Source: Streptomyces sp. TSRI0107
GTDB taxonomy: Bacteria; Actinomycetota; Actinomycetes; Streptomycetales; Streptomycetaceae
Assembly (NCBI RefSeq): GCF_001905845.1
Contig: NZ_LIVZ01000014.1
Location: 62,001-126,000 of the forward strand
Direction: 5' to 3'
Length of the DNA: 64,000 bases
Both the position numbers and the translations under genes were made by a program. The first letter of the stretch is position 1, and each line of letters starts with the position of its first letter. The notes below the pieces were generated by a model. The model had not been told where the DNA came from. It worked only from the letters and a program-made list of their open reading frames with translations, and did not search any database. Shown in pieces: positions 24,384 through 34,403 of this stretch.

Positions 24384-25427
24384 TTGTCGTCTTCGATCCC
24401 GCCCGCTTCGTCCATACAGGCCTCGTCCATACAGGCCTCGGCCCTGCAGGGCTCGTCCGTACCGTCCCCGTCCGTGCCGCCCCCGTCCGTGCCGTCCTCC
24501 CGAGGCAGGCCGCAGCCCGTGCTGGGCCCGCCCGGGGGCGCCGCCGTCTTCCTGGTCGTCACCGTCGACCCCGGCGGGGAGGCCGCCGCCCGCGAGACGC
24601 TCGCCGAACTCGCCGGATGGCAGCGGGCGTTCGCCTTCCCGCACCCGGACGCGGGCCTGACCTGCGTGGCCGGCGTCGGCGCCGAGGCCTGGGACCGGCT
24701 GTACGGCACACCGCGCCCGGCCGCCCTGCACCCGTTCCGCGAACTGGCCGGGCCCCGCCACCACGCCGTGTCCACCCCCGGCGACCTGCTCTTCCACATC
24801 CGGGCCACGCGGCCCGACGTGTGCTTCGCGCTCACCGCCGAGATCATGAAAGGCCTGCGCGGCGCGGCCACCGTCCAGGACGAGGTGCACGCCTTCGCCT
24901 ACTACGACGCCCGCAACCTGCTCGGCTTCATCGACGGCACCGAGAACCCGGTCGGCCCCGACGCCGCCGAGACGGCGCTGGTCGGCGACGAGGACCCGGA
25001 GTTCCGCGGCGGCAGCTACGCCGTCGTGCAGAAGTACCTCCACGATGTGGCCGCCTGGGAGGAGCTGACCACCGAGGAGCAGGAGCGGGTCGTCGGCCGC
25101 GCCAAGTCGACCGGCCTCGAACTGGACGCGCCCGGCTCCCACAAGGAGGTCAACACCGTGCTCGGCCCCGACGGCGGCGAGCAGCGCATCCTGCGCGCCG
25201 CCATGCCGTTCGGCCGGCCCGGCCGGGGCGAGTTCGGCACCTACTTCATCGCCTACGCCCGCGATCCGCAGATCACCGAGACCATGCTGCGCCGCATGTT
25301 CCTCGGCACCCCCGCCGGCGGCCCCGATCCGCTGCTGGACTTCTCCCGCGCCGTCACCGGCACCCTGTTCTTCGTGCCCTCCGCCGACCTGCTCCAGGAC
25401 CTCTCGGCCCACGGCAAGCCACGCTGA
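24384..25427 (+). CDS. Dyp-type heme peroxidase
   Basis: A 347-residue dye-decolorizing peroxidase. The distal heme motif GFIDGTENP is present, with FRGGSYAVVQKYLHDVAAWE and SHKEVNTVLGPDGG further on; these fit the bacterial type B group. It uses H2O2 to oxidise dyes, phenols or Mn(II). The TTG start at 24384 follows AGAGGGGGA. The first roughly 40 residues are Ser/Pro/Gln-rich, not a Tat signal, and are partly encoded by a 15-bp tandem repeat near 24408-24440. No encapsulin gene is nearby. It converges on the kinase gene with one base between the stop codons. Confidence 0.93.
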   Translation: MSSSIPPASSIQASSIQASALQGSSVPSPSVPPPSVPSSRGRPQPVLGPPGGAAVFLVVTVDPGGEAAARETLAELAGWQRAFAFPHPDAGLTCVAGVGAEAWDRLYGTPRPAALHPFRELAGPRHHAVSTPGDLLFHIRATRPDVCFALTAEIMKGLRGAATVQDEVHAFAYYDARNLLGFIDGTENPVGPDAAETALVGDEDPEFRGGSYAVVQKYLHDVAAWEELTTEEQERVVGRAKSTGLELDAPGSHKEVNTVLGPDGGEQRILRAAMPFGRPGRGEFGTYFIAYARDPQITETMLRRMFLGTPAGGPDPLLDFSRAVTGTLFFVPSADLLQDLSAHGKPR

Positions 25428-25428
25428 G

Positions 25429-26853
25429 TCAGTCGTCCCCGTCCTCCGCGCCGTCGCCCCCGGCGGGGGCCGGGGCGTCGGTCGCCGGGGGCGGGACCGG
25501 CGTGGCGGCGGCCGGGGTGCCGGTCACGGGCGGCTGGGCGGTGGCCGGGCTGGCCGCGGTCACCGGGGTCTGCGCACCGGGAGCGGGATCGCCGACGGCC
25601 GGCGCCTGGCCCTGCGTGCCCGTGGCGGGGGCCTGCTCCAGCTGTGTCTCCGGGGTGGACGCGGCCGGGTCGGCGGTGGCGGAGGGGTCCGTACGGACGC
25701 TCTCCGTGCCGCCCTCGTCGGGGGAGAACCACATCATCCCGGCGAACATCGCAGCGAGGAACAGCCCCACTCCGGCGGCGCCGGCCGCCACCTTCCGGCC
25801 GTTCGCCTTCGGCGCGTTCGCGCGCCGTCCGCCCCCGGACGGCGCGCGGCGCCGGGAGGCCGGTCCGGTGGACGGCAGCATGTACGTCGTCGCGGGACCG
25901 GTCTCGCCCAGGGGGCGCTGCCCCGCGGACTGGGGCTGGAGTCGGGGCTGGGGCTGGGCTTGGGGCAGGCCGGCTCCGGGCTGGGGGCGGGGCCCCTCGG
26001 CCGGGAGACCGCCCTGCGCGGCCGCGGGCAGCGGCTCCGGGCGGCCCTGCCAGGCGCCCGAGGCGAACCACTCGGCGACCTGCGCGGCGGCCGGCCGGTG
26101 CTCGGGCTGCTTGGCCAGCAGGCCGAGCAGATAGCTCTCGAAGGCGGGCGGCAACTGGGCGCCGAGCTGCCGGGGCGGCGTGGGGGTGGCGTCGAGGTGC
26201 TGGTGCAGGATCGCGATGGCGCTGTCGGCCTGGAACGGCGGGGCGCCGGTGAGCAGCTGGTACAGCACACAGCCCAGCGAGTACACGTCGCTGGCCGGGC
26301 CCGCGGGCTTGCCCAGCGCCCGTTCCGGGGCGATGTACAGGCTCGTGCCCACGATCTGCCCCGTCGCGGTGAGCGCGGCGGCCGGGTCGTCCATGAAGCG
26401 GGCGATGCCGAAGTCGCCGATCTTGAGGGTTCCGTCGGCGTCCAGCAGCAGGTTGGCGGGCTTGATGTCCCGGTGCACGATGCCCTGCTGGTGGGCGGCG
26501 GCGAGTCCGGCGGCCGCCTCCGCGGCGATCCTCGCCACCCGCTCGGCGGACTGCGGCCCGGAGCGGGCGAGCAGCCCGGACAGGCTGTCGCCCTCGACCA
26601 GCTCCATCACCAGGAACAGCCGATCCTCGTGCGTGCCGAAGTCCAGTACGCCGACCACATGGGGGTGGTGGAGCCGGCCGGCGGTCTGGGCCTCCAGCCG
26701 GAACCGGGAGGCGGCGGTGGTGTCGGAGTCCTGGGGCAGCAGCAGCTTGACGGCGACCGGCCGGCCGAGCGTGTCGTCGTACGCCCGCCAGACCTCTCCC
26801 ATCGCGCCGCGCCCGATCGGGTCCTGCAGCCGGTAACGGCCCGCTATGAGCAC
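25429..26853 (-). CDS. Membrane Ser/Thr protein kinase, PknB-like
   Basis: The 474-residue protein has a cytoplasmic eukaryotic-type kinase domain (about 8-265): glycine loop IGRGAMGEVW, VAVKLLLPQ lysine, catalytic loop HRDIKPANLL, DFGIARF and APERALGKPAGPASDVYSLG. A Pro/Gln-rich linker follows, then one membrane helix (VAAGAAGVGLFLAAMFAGMM) near 350 and an extracellular tail rich in Pro/Ala/Thr with no PASTA repeats. The start is GTG. It phosphorylates proteins on Ser/Thr; the targets are unknown. Confidence 0.92.
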   Translation of the reverse strand: MLIAGRYRLQDPIGRGAMGEVWRAYDDTLGRPVAVKLLLPQDSDTTAASRFRLEAQTAGRLHHPHVVGVLDFGTHEDRLFLVMELVEGDSLSGLLARSGPQSAERVARIAAEAAAGLAAAHQQGIVHRDIKPANLLLDADGTLKIGDFGIARFMDDPAAALTATGQIVGTSLYIAPERALGKPAGPASDVYSLGCVLYQLLTGAPPFQADSAIAILHQHLDATPTPPRQLGAQLPPAFESYLLGLLAKQPEHRPAAAQVAEWFASGAWQGRPEPLPAAAQGGLPAEGPRPQPGAGLPQAQPQPRLQPQSAGQRPLGETGPATTYMLPSTGPASRRRAPSGGGRRANAPKANGRKVAAGAAGVGLFLAAMFAGMMWFSPDEGGTESVRTDPSATADPAASTPETQLEQAPATGTQGQAPAVGDPAPGAQTPVTAASPATAQPPVTGTPAAATPVPPPATDAPAPAGGDGAEDGDD

Positions 26854-27039
26854 CTCTGCTACGTCCTCGTCCTGAGTGGGTCCACCGCCGCGGGCCGTAA
26901 CTCACCGCGCGGGTGCGGGTGATGGTGGGGGGAGCGCCGCGGCTGCCTCAGCGTACCGGCCGCGCGGGGGTGTTGATCACCGCGGGCGCCGTGCGGCACT
27001 CCTCGTCCCCGGTCCGCTTCACCTGACGTGCGGCCGGGC

Positions 27040-27852
27040 TCAGGCCTTGCGCGCCACCGCGCCGTACAGCGAGACCGGACCCGGCCCGATGTCCGACTCG
27101 CCCTCCGCCAGCTCCGGACGCCAGTCGGCCACCGACACCACGCCGGGGTCCAGCAGGTCGAGCCCGGTGAAGAACCGGCCCATCTCGTCCCGGGAACGGG
27201 CCACCAGGGTCACCCCGCCCGCGGTGTACGCGGCGATGCCGCGCCGGACGTTCTCCGGCTCGAAGTCGGCGGTCATCGCGGACAGCACCAGACAGCTGCC
27301 CGGCGCCAGCGCGCCGACGAGGGCGTCCACCAGGTCGTAGGCGCCGTCCTCGTCCGCGACGAAGTGCATCAGCGCGATGAGGGACAGGGCGACGGGCCGG
27401 TCGAAGTCGAGGGTCTGCGCCGCCTGTTCGACGATGCGCGCCGGTTCCCGCACATCCGCCTGCACATAGTCCGTGGCACCCTCCGGGGTGCCGCGCAGCA
27501 GGGCCTCGGCGTGGGCGAGGACGATCGGGTCGTTGTCGACGTACACCACCCGGGACTCCGGGGCCGTCGACTGGGCGATCTGATGGAGGTTCGGCTCGGT
27601 CGGGATGCCGGAGCCGATGTCGAGGAACTGGCGGATGCCCGCCTCGCGGACCAGCAGCCGGGTGGCGCGCTGCATGAACCAGCGGTTGGCGCGGGCGGCC
27701 CGCGGGGCGCCGCCGTCGATCGCCATGATCTGGCGGCCCAGTTCCTCGTCGACCGGGTAGTTGTCCTTGCCGCCGAGATACCAGTCGTACACCCGGGCCG
27801 GATGCGGCCGGGTCGTGTCGATCCGTCGTACGGCCGGCTCGGTCCCCGTCAC
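27040..27852 (-). CDS. DUF574 SAM-dependent methyltransferase, copy 2
   Basis: This 270-residue protein is a paralogue of the gene at 22390-23202: HPARVYDWYLGGKDNYPVD, RQFLDIGSGIPTEPNLHQIA, VYVDNDPIVLAHAEALL and VALSLIALMHFVADE align directly. A GTG at 27852 is chosen since GAGGAGCAGG precedes it and the protein then has the family N-terminus. The substrate is unknown. It is not adjacent to an evident pathway. Confidence 0.87.
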   Translation of the reverse strand: MTGTEPAVRRIDTTRPHPARVYDWYLGGKDNYPVDEELGRQIMAIDGGAPRAARANRWFMQRATRLLVREAGIRQFLDIGSGIPTEPNLHQIAQSTAPESRVVYVDNDPIVLAHAEALLRGTPEGATDYVQADVREPARIVEQAAQTLDFDRPVALSLIALMHFVADEDGAYDLVDALVGALAPGSCLVLSAMTADFEPENVRRGIAAYTAGGVTLVARSRDEMGRFFTGLDLLDPGVVSVADWRPELAEGESDIGPGPVSLYGAVARKA

Positions 27853-27914
27853 ACCCTGCTCCTCTGCTCGAACGCCCCCGCGAACGCCCGGGGGTCGCGA
27901 GCAGTCTGACACGA

Positions 27915-28562
27915 TCATGCGGCACGGCGCAGAGTGTCTTCGGCCACCTCCTTCTCCAGGGCCGCCCGCACCAACGCGGCGGCCAGCACGGCCGGTTCGG
28001 CGTCGCCGGCCAGCTCGACCAGCCGGTCGGGGTCTTTTGGCAGCCCGAGCCGGGCGGCACCCGAGAGGGCCTTGTCGCCGAGGTACGGCGCCACTTCCGG
28101 CCAGACGCGCTGCACCTCCCGCAGGAAGATGTCGACGCCCGCCGGGCCCAGACCGGGCACCTCGCGCAGCAGCCGCCCCAGCTCGCCGAGGTCGCCGTCG
28201 GCCGCCTCGCGCAGCCGGCGCAGATCCCCGCCCCACCGCTCGGTCAGCAGCTCCGCGCCGTCGCCGAGCATGGTGGCGGTCCGTTCGTCGTAGCGCCGGT
28301 AGCCGCCCTCGCCCAGCGCGTCCACCCGGCGCTGCCAGGGCGCCCCGGCCATCCGGCGCGGGTCGCGCAGCCCCGCCTCGTGCAGGGCGCGCGCGGCGGC
28401 GACCGCGACGGAGGCGCGGATCCGGGCGCTGAGCAGCACACTGAGCACCAGCAGCCGGTACAGCGGCTGCGGGGTGTCGCGCAGCCGGATCCCCGCCTCC
28501 TCGGCGTAGGTCCGTCCGTGCGCGCGCACGAGGGCGCGCGCCACCTCGGTCCGGTCGCTCAC
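27915..28562 (-). CDS. HhH-GPD-like endonuclease III-related protein
   Basis: A 215-residue helical protein resembling the endonuclease III fold: PQPLYRLLVLSVLLSARIRA and the helix-hairpin-helix LREVPGLGPAGVDIFLREVQ. The Fe-S cysteines and the canonical catalytic LPGVGxKTA...D form are not present, so repair activity is uncertain. The start overlaps the stop of the DUF3140 gene (ATGA). Confidence 0.7.
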   Translation of the reverse strand: MSDRTEVARALVRAHGRTYAEEAGIRLRDTPQPLYRLLVLSVLLSARIRASVAVAAARALHEAGLRDPRRMAGAPWQRRVDALGEGGYRRYDERTATMLGDGAELLTERWGGDLRRLREAADGDLGELGRLLREVPGLGPAGVDIFLREVQRVWPEVAPYLGDKALSGAARLGLPKDPDRLVELAGDAEPAVLAAALVRAALEKEVAEDTLRRAA

Positions 28563-28891
28563 GGCTTCAGCGGGTCATGGCCGATCGTCATCAGCTCGTG
28601 CCGACGACGGGTCTGCTCGCCCTCGGGCTCGTTCGCGATGTCCGTCTGCCCGGACACCATGTCCACGACCAGCGACATCACGCGGATGTCGTCGTCGGTC
28701 AGATCGGTGCGCCGCTTCTGCAGAATGGCCAGAACCCGCTGCCCGAGGGGCGGGCCGGCCTGGTCCGGCAGCGGCTCGGTGGCCTCGTCCGCGTCGCGGA
28801 CCCGCAGCCAGGAGGCCAGTTCCTGGGAGGTCATGTTCACCACGCGGTGGAAGTCCTCCCACAGCGCGTCGAGTTCGCGGGAGTCCGTCAT
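28559..28891 (-). CDS. DUF3140 protein
   Basis: A 110-residue acidic protein with the DUF3140 signature: LWEDFHRVVNMTSQELASWL, GQRVLAILQKRRTDLTDDDI and HELMTIGHDPLKP at the C-terminus. Its function is unknown. It lies between dps and the HhH gene on the same strand and overlaps the latter, so all three may share a stress-linked transcript. Confidence 0.8.
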   Translation of the reverse strand: MTDSRELDALWEDFHRVVNMTSQELASWLRVRDADEATEPLPDQAGPPLGQRVLAILQKRRTDLTDDDIRVMSLVVDMVSGQTDIANEPEGEQTRRRHELMTIGHDPLKP

Positions 28892-28931
28892 GGCGTACCC
28901 CTTCCGGGTGGTGCGTGCGGGGTGCGGGGGG

Positions 28932-29414
28932 TCACTCCTCGCGCGGGAAGTTCTCCGCGTCGAACATCCAGCGCTGCTTCTCCAGGTCGCCCGTGATGTC
29001 GATCAGCAGGTCCTGGGTGACCGGATCCGGACGCTCGGTCGCCTCGATCCGCTCCCGCAGCCGGCCGATCGCCGCCTCCAGCGTCTCCACCATCACCTGA
29101 ACCACCTCGGAGTCGCGCACCCAGCCCTCCTTGGGGGCGGGCAGCGTGAACCCGGCCGCGATGGTCTCGGGGCGCCCGTCCGGCGGCACGCCGAGCGCGG
29201 CGGCCCGCTCGGCCACCGTGTCGGAGTGGGCGCGGGCGGTCGCGACCACCTCGTCGAGCTGGAGGTGGATCGAGCGGAACCGGGGTCCGACGATGTTCCA
29301 GTGCGCCTGCTTCCCGATCAGCGACAGGCCCAGCAGATCCACCAGGGTCTCCTGGAGCGCGTCACAGGCGACCCGGCGGGCGTCGTCGGGCAGGGTGCTC
29401 TTCACGACGGTCAT
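28932..29414 (-). CDS. dps: Dps-family DNA-protection ferritin
   Basis: This 160-residue Dps protein would form a dodecamer that oxidises and stores iron using H2O2, protecting DNA. The ferroxidase ligands are conserved with exact family spacing: His38 (KQAHWN), His50, Asp54, Asp65 and Glu69. The ATG at 29414 has AAGGAGA upstream; longer frames upstream are not supported. It has no long basic tail for DNA binding. The downstream genes are DUF3140 and the HhH protein. Confidence 0.93.
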   Translation of the reverse strand: MTVVKSTLPDDARRVACDALQETLVDLLGLSLIGKQAHWNIVGPRFRSIHLQLDEVVATARAHSDTVAERAAALGVPPDGRPETIAAGFTLPAPKEGWVRDSEVVQVMVETLEAAIGRLRERIEATERPDPVTQDLLIDITGDLEKQRWMFDAENFPREE

Positions 29415-29575
29415 AGCGCGCTTTCTCCTTCTCGTGTCGTCCTGGGTTTCCGGACGTCGGAGCGGTACGGCGCGCTCGGCCTCGCGCACCGGCACGGGCC
29501 GCACGCCGCGACCGCTCCCTGCGGGCGCGGGTGCCCCGGGGACGTCGGTGCAAAACGCGGGCGGGTGCGGCGCGC

Positions 29576-30397
29576 TCAAGCCCCGAGCACCCGGTCCAGG
29601 AACGCCGTCACCTCAGCGAACGCCTCCGCCTTGTTCGTCTCGTGGAACACCTCGTGCCGGGCGCCGGGGAAGATCCGCTCGGTCAGCGCCCCGCCGCTCA
29701 GCCGCTCCACGCCCGTCCTGCTGCCCGCGAGCGGTACCAGCCGGTCGTCGTCGCCGTGCAGCCACAGCAGCGGCAGCGGGCCCACGTCGCCGCCCTCGGC
29801 GACGTCCTGAAGGGCCCGGACGAACGCCCGGAGCGTCGGCCGCTTCATCGGGCCGTGCCACACCAGCGGGTCCGCCGCGTACGCCGCCTGCACCCGGGGG
29901 TCGCGGGAGAGCGCGGCGGGGCTGATCGGGATGTCGGGGATCTCCCCGTGCGCCGCGTCGTGGGCGAGCAGCCGGGCCGGTGTCTCCCAGGTGCCGATCA
30001 CCGGCCCGGACAGCACCAGCGCGGCGAGGTCACCGCCGTACCGCTGGGCGTACCGGGCGGAGATCAGGCCGCCCATGGAGTGTCCGACCATCACCGTCGG
30101 CACGCCGGGATAGGCGGCCCGCGCCCGTTCCGCCACTTGGCGTACGTCGGCGACCACGTCCTCGAAGTCCTCGATCAGCACGCGCTCGCCCGCCGACCCG
30201 CCGTGTCCGGCGTGGTCGGGCGCGAAGACGGCGGCGCCGTGCTCCGCCAGCACGCCGGCCGTCTCCGTGTACCGGCCGCCGTGCTCGCCGTACCCGTGCA
30301 CGAGGAGGGCGGTGTACCGGGGCCGCGGGTGGGCCCACTCACGGACGGTGATCGCGCCCCGCGTTCCGGTGAGGACGTGCTCGCGGGCGTCGTCCAT
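29576..30397 (-). CDS. Alpha/beta hydrolase, monoacylglycerol lipase-like
   Basis: A 273-residue serine hydrolase. The oxyanion region LLVHGYGEHGGRY, nucleophile elbow GHSMGG (Ser near 110), the acid in WLHGDDDRLVPL and the His in PGARHEVFHE make a complete catalytic triad. The closest group is monoglyceride lipase/lysophospholipase. There is no signal peptide, so it is cytoplasmic. It is divergent from the thiolase gene, consistent with lipid catabolism. Confidence 0.88.
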   Translation of the reverse strand: MDDAREHVLTGTRGAITVREWAHPRPRYTALLVHGYGEHGGRYTETAGVLAEHGAAVFAPDHAGHGGSAGERVLIEDFEDVVADVRQVAERARAAYPGVPTVMVGHSMGGLISARYAQRYGGDLAALVLSGPVIGTWETPARLLAHDAAHGEIPDIPISPAALSRDPRVQAAYAADPLVWHGPMKRPTLRAFVRALQDVAEGGDVGPLPLLWLHGDDDRLVPLAGSRTGVERLSGGALTERIFPGARHEVFHETNKAEAFAEVTAFLDRVLGA

Positions 30398-30458
30398 GGC
30401 TCCTCCAGCCGCGTGGGGAAGGTTCGGGGGGATCTTTTCAGGGGGCCTCCCCGAGGTC

Positions 30459-30482
30459 TATAGTCGAAAACTAGCAGTGCTA
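30459..30482 (+). promoter_or_regulatory. Thiolase promoter -10 box and palindrome
   Basis: TATAGT at 30459-30464 is a good -10 hexamer about 88 bases before the thiolase GTG. The odd palindrome TAGCAGTGCTA (30472-30482) lies over the expected transcription start and may be a repressor site. No adjacent regulator gene is present. Confidence 0.45.
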
Positions 30483-30551
30483 ATTAACGCCGAGTCCGTT
30501 CCCGGCGTGCGCTGCCCTTGTCTGCTGAGCGATGACGGTCAGGAGTCCCAC

Positions 30552-31739
<1,188 letters not shown>

Positions 31740-31820
31740 GGGGGTGCCTCGTCGATCAGGCCGGATCAGGGAGCGGCGTCTGGTGCCGTGCATCGCAAGG
31801 CGGAGGAGGGAGCCGATGCG

Positions 31821-31862
31821 ATGGGGGTCCCCCCTGCTCGAGCGGAGCCGAGAGCTTGGGGG
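31821..31862. repeat. Miniature palindromic repeat, ATGGGGGT...TGGGGG type
   Basis: This 42-base GC-rich element begins ATGGGGGTCCCC and ends AGCTTGGGGG, with AGCCGAGAGC inside. It matches the layout of the 40-base element inserted in the pseudogene at 62764-62803. It lies in the 330-base gap between the thiolase and ligase genes. Similar elements are common between Streptomyces genes (recalled, not searched here). Confidence 0.65.
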
Positions 31863-31948
31863 AATCGGGGACCGACGACAACGCGGCGAGGCGCGGTGCC
31901 AGGCGCCGCGAGCCCGGCATGATCGGCGAGGCGCCCCCTAGCCGCCAA

Positions 31949-32018
31949 CAGCCCGTCCGGCGTGTGAGGACGAGGCCCGTCCAGGGCCGAAGCGGGAGTC
32001 CGGGGGCGGCAGCCCCGG
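31949..32018. repeat. Second Streptomyces-type intergenic repeat
   Basis: The stretch starting CAGCCCGTCCGGCGTGTGAG and continuing through GGCCCGTCCAGGGCC and GGGGGCGGCAGCCCCGGG contains two small hairpins and resembles a repeat widely scattered in Streptomyces intergenic DNA. The rest of 31740-32069 holds no gene. Confidence 0.6.
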
Positions 32019-32069
32019 GAGCACCCGCCGCCTCGACGCGGAGCCGCAGCAAGGAAACGGAGCAATCCC

Positions 32070-33593
32070 ATGGCAACCCTGTCCGTGGCGAGCATCCTCG
32101 CCGAGAACGCGCGACGCCGGCCCGGCAAGACCGCCCTCGTCGAAGGCGACCTGCGCCTCACCTTCGCCGAGGTGTGGCAGCGGGCCCTCGCCCGGGCCGG
32201 CGCCCTCACCGGGCTCGGCGTACGCCCCGGGGACCGCGTCGCCCTGATGGCGCCCAACGTGGCCGAGTTCCCGACGGCGTACTACGCGATCGCGGCGGTC
32301 GGCGGTGTGGTCGTCCCCGTCCACCTGCTGCTGTCGGCGACCGAGGCCGAGCACGTGCTGAAGGACAGCGGCGCGACCCTGCTGCTGTGCCACCCGGCGC
32401 AGGCCGGGACCGGCGCCGCCGCGGCACGCGCCGCCGGGGTGCCGGTCGTCACGCTGGGCGCCGAGTTCGACAAGCTGGCGGCGGACGCCGAGCCGCTGCC
32501 GTCGTACGTCACCCGCGACGCCGACGACCCCGCCGTGATCTTCTACACCAGCGGCACCACCGGCGTCCCCAAGGGCGCCGTGCTCAGCCACTTCAACCTG
32601 GTGATGAACGCGACCGTCAACGCCTTCGACGCCAACGACATCCGCCCCGACGACATCGCGCTCGGCGCGCTGCCGCTGTTCCACGCCTTCGGCCAGACGG
32701 TCTCCCTCAACTCCGTGTGGCGGGCCGGGGCCACCCTCGTGCTGCTGCCCCGCTTCGACGCGGCGAGCGCCATCGAGCTGATGGTGCGGGAGAAGGTCGA
32801 CACCTTCCACGGGGTGCCCACGATGTACGTCTCCCTCGTCGCCGCGGCCGCCGAGGCGACGGCCCTGCCCGAGCTGCGGGTGTGCGTCTCCGGTGGCGCC
32901 TCGCTGCCGGTGGCGGTGCTGGAACGGTTCGAGAAGGCGTTCGGGGCGCCGGTCTACGAGGGGTACGGACTGTCGGAGACCTCGCCGACGGCGACCGTGA
33001 ACCAGCCCGTCTTCGGCACCAGGGCGGGCACCATCGGGCACCCCCTGTGGGGCGTGGACGTCGAGATCGCCCGTGCCGAGGCCGAGGACCGGATCGAACT
33101 GCTGCCGGCCGGCGAACTCGGCGAGGTGGTCATCCGCGGCCACAACGTCTTCTCCGGGTACCTCGGCCGTCCCGAGGCCACCGCCGAGGCACTCGTCGAC
33201 GGCTGGTTCCGCACCGGCGACCTGGGCACCAAGGACCCGGACGGCTTCCTGCGGATCGTCGACCGCAAGAAGGACGTCATCATCCGCGGCGGCTACAACG
33301 TCTACCCGCGCGAGGTCGAGGAGGTCCTGACGCGCCACCCCGGCGTCGCCCAGGTCGCCGTCATCGGCCTGCCGGACGAACTGCACGGCGAGGAGGTGTG
33401 CGCCGTGGTCGTCCCGGCCCCGGGCACCGCCCCCGACGCCGCAGGGATCACCGACTGGTCCAAGGAACACCTGGGGCGCCACAAGTACCCGAGGCGCGTG
33501 GAGTTCACGGACACGCTGCCGCTGGGGCCCAGCATGAAGGTGCTCAAGCGGGAGCTGCGGGCGCGGTACGCGGAGCGGTCCGACCCTGCCTGA
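32070..33593 (+). CDS. Acyl-CoA synthetase (FadD-like AMP-forming ligase)
   Basis: The 507-residue ANL enzyme activates a carboxylic acid to acyl-AMP then acyl-CoA. The P-loop-like YTSGTTGVPKGAVLSH, the VYEGYGLSETSP motif, GWFRTGDLGTKDPDGFLRIV and the hinge DRKKDVIIRGGYNVYP are intact. The catalytic-lysine region reads LGPSMKVLKREL, where relatives usually have GPSGKVLKREL, so a conserved Gly is replaced by Met. A medium- or long-chain fatty acid is the likely substrate. It probably works with the upstream thiolase. Confidence 0.92.
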   Translation: MATLSVASILAENARRRPGKTALVEGDLRLTFAEVWQRALARAGALTGLGVRPGDRVALMAPNVAEFPTAYYAIAAVGGVVVPVHLLLSATEAEHVLKDSGATLLLCHPAQAGTGAAAARAAGVPVVTLGAEFDKLAADAEPLPSYVTRDADDPAVIFYTSGTTGVPKGAVLSHFNLVMNATVNAFDANDIRPDDIALGALPLFHAFGQTVSLNSVWRAGATLVLLPRFDAASAIELMVREKVDTFHGVPTMYVSLVAAAAEATALPELRVCVSGGASLPVAVLERFEKAFGAPVYEGYGLSETSPTATVNQPVFGTRAGTIGHPLWGVDVEIARAEAEDRIELLPAGELGEVVIRGHNVFSGYLGRPEATAEALVDGWFRTGDLGTKDPDGFLRIVDRKKDVIIRGGYNVYPREVEEVLTRHPGVAQVAVIGLPDELHGEEVCAVVVPAPGTAPDAAGITDWSKEHLGRHKYPRRVEFTDTLPLGPSMKVLKRELRARYAERSDPA

Positions 33594-33629
33594 CCCGGCC
33601 GGTTGCGTGCGCATAGCATCGGTGTCCGC

Positions 33630-34403
33630 ATGGACACGATGACTCTCTGGCACATCACCGGCTGGGAGTTCGCCGCGCTCGCCCTCGCGGCGATGCTCGT
33701 CGGCTTCTCCAAGACCGCCGTGAGCGGTGCCAACACGATCAGCCTCGCCGTCTTCGCGGCGGTACTGCCCGCCCGCGCCTCCACGGGGGTGCTGCTGCCC
33801 CTGCTCATCGCCGGGGACGTACTCGCCGTCCTCACCTACCGCAGGCACGCGCACTGGCCGACGCTGTGGCGGCTGTTCCCTGCGGTCGCCGTCGGAGTGG
33901 TCATCGGCACGGTGTTCCTGATGTGGGCCGACGACGGGATCGTCCGTACCTCCATCGGTGTGATCCTGCTGCTGATGGCCGCGCTGACGGTGTGGCGACG
34001 CCGGACGGCCGAGCGGGCGGAGGAACCCGACGGCGTCACCACCCGCGCGGGCCGGGTCAAGGCCCGCTCCTACGGCGTGCTCGGCGGCTTCACCACCATG
34101 GTCGCCAACGCGGGCGGCCCGGTGATGGCGATGTACCTGCTGTCGGCGGGCTTCCGCAAGCTGGGCTTCCTCGGCACGTCGGCGTTCTTCTTCCTGATCG
34201 TCAACGTGTCCAAGGTGCCCTTCAGCGTCGGCCTCGGCCTGATCGACGGCCCCTCGCTGCTGCTGGACGCGGCACTCGTGCTCTTCGTCGTACCGGGGGC
34301 GTTTCTCGGCAGGTGGGCCGTGAACCGGATCAACCAGCGACTGTTCGAGCAACTGGTGATCGCCGCGACCGTGCTGGGGGCGCTGCAACTCCTGCTGCGC
34401 TAG
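33630..34403 (+). CDS. TauE/SafE family membrane permease
   Basis: This 257-residue membrane protein has about eight hydrophobic helices in the TauE/SafE (DUF81) pattern: EFAALALAAMLVGFSKTAVS, LLPLLIAGDVLAVLTYRR and a second half beginning GVLGGFTTMVANAGGPVMAM. Family members move sulfonates, sulfite or other anions. The ATG at 33630 is chosen over an upstream frame extension. Its TAG stop overlaps the opposite-strand TAG of the alpha-glucosidase gene within CTAG. Confidence 0.88.
   Translation: MDTMTLWHITGWEFAALALAAMLVGFSKTAVSGANTISLAVFAAVLPARASTGVLLPLLIAGDVLAVLTYRRHAHWPTLWRLFPAVAVGVVIGTVFLMWADDGIVRTSIGVILLLMAALTVWRRRTAERAEEPDGVTTRAGRVKARSYGVLGGFTTMVANAGGPVMAMYLLSAGFRKLGFLGTSAFFFLIVNVSKVPFSVGLGLIDGPSLLLDAALVLFVVPGAFLGRWAVNRINQRLFEQLVIAATVLGALQLLLR

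Noticed and set aside
30471..30485. CIRCE-like heat-shock operator (TGCTAA half) before the thiolase
   Set aside because: Only one half resembles CIRCE; the partner half at the required 9-base spacing is absent.
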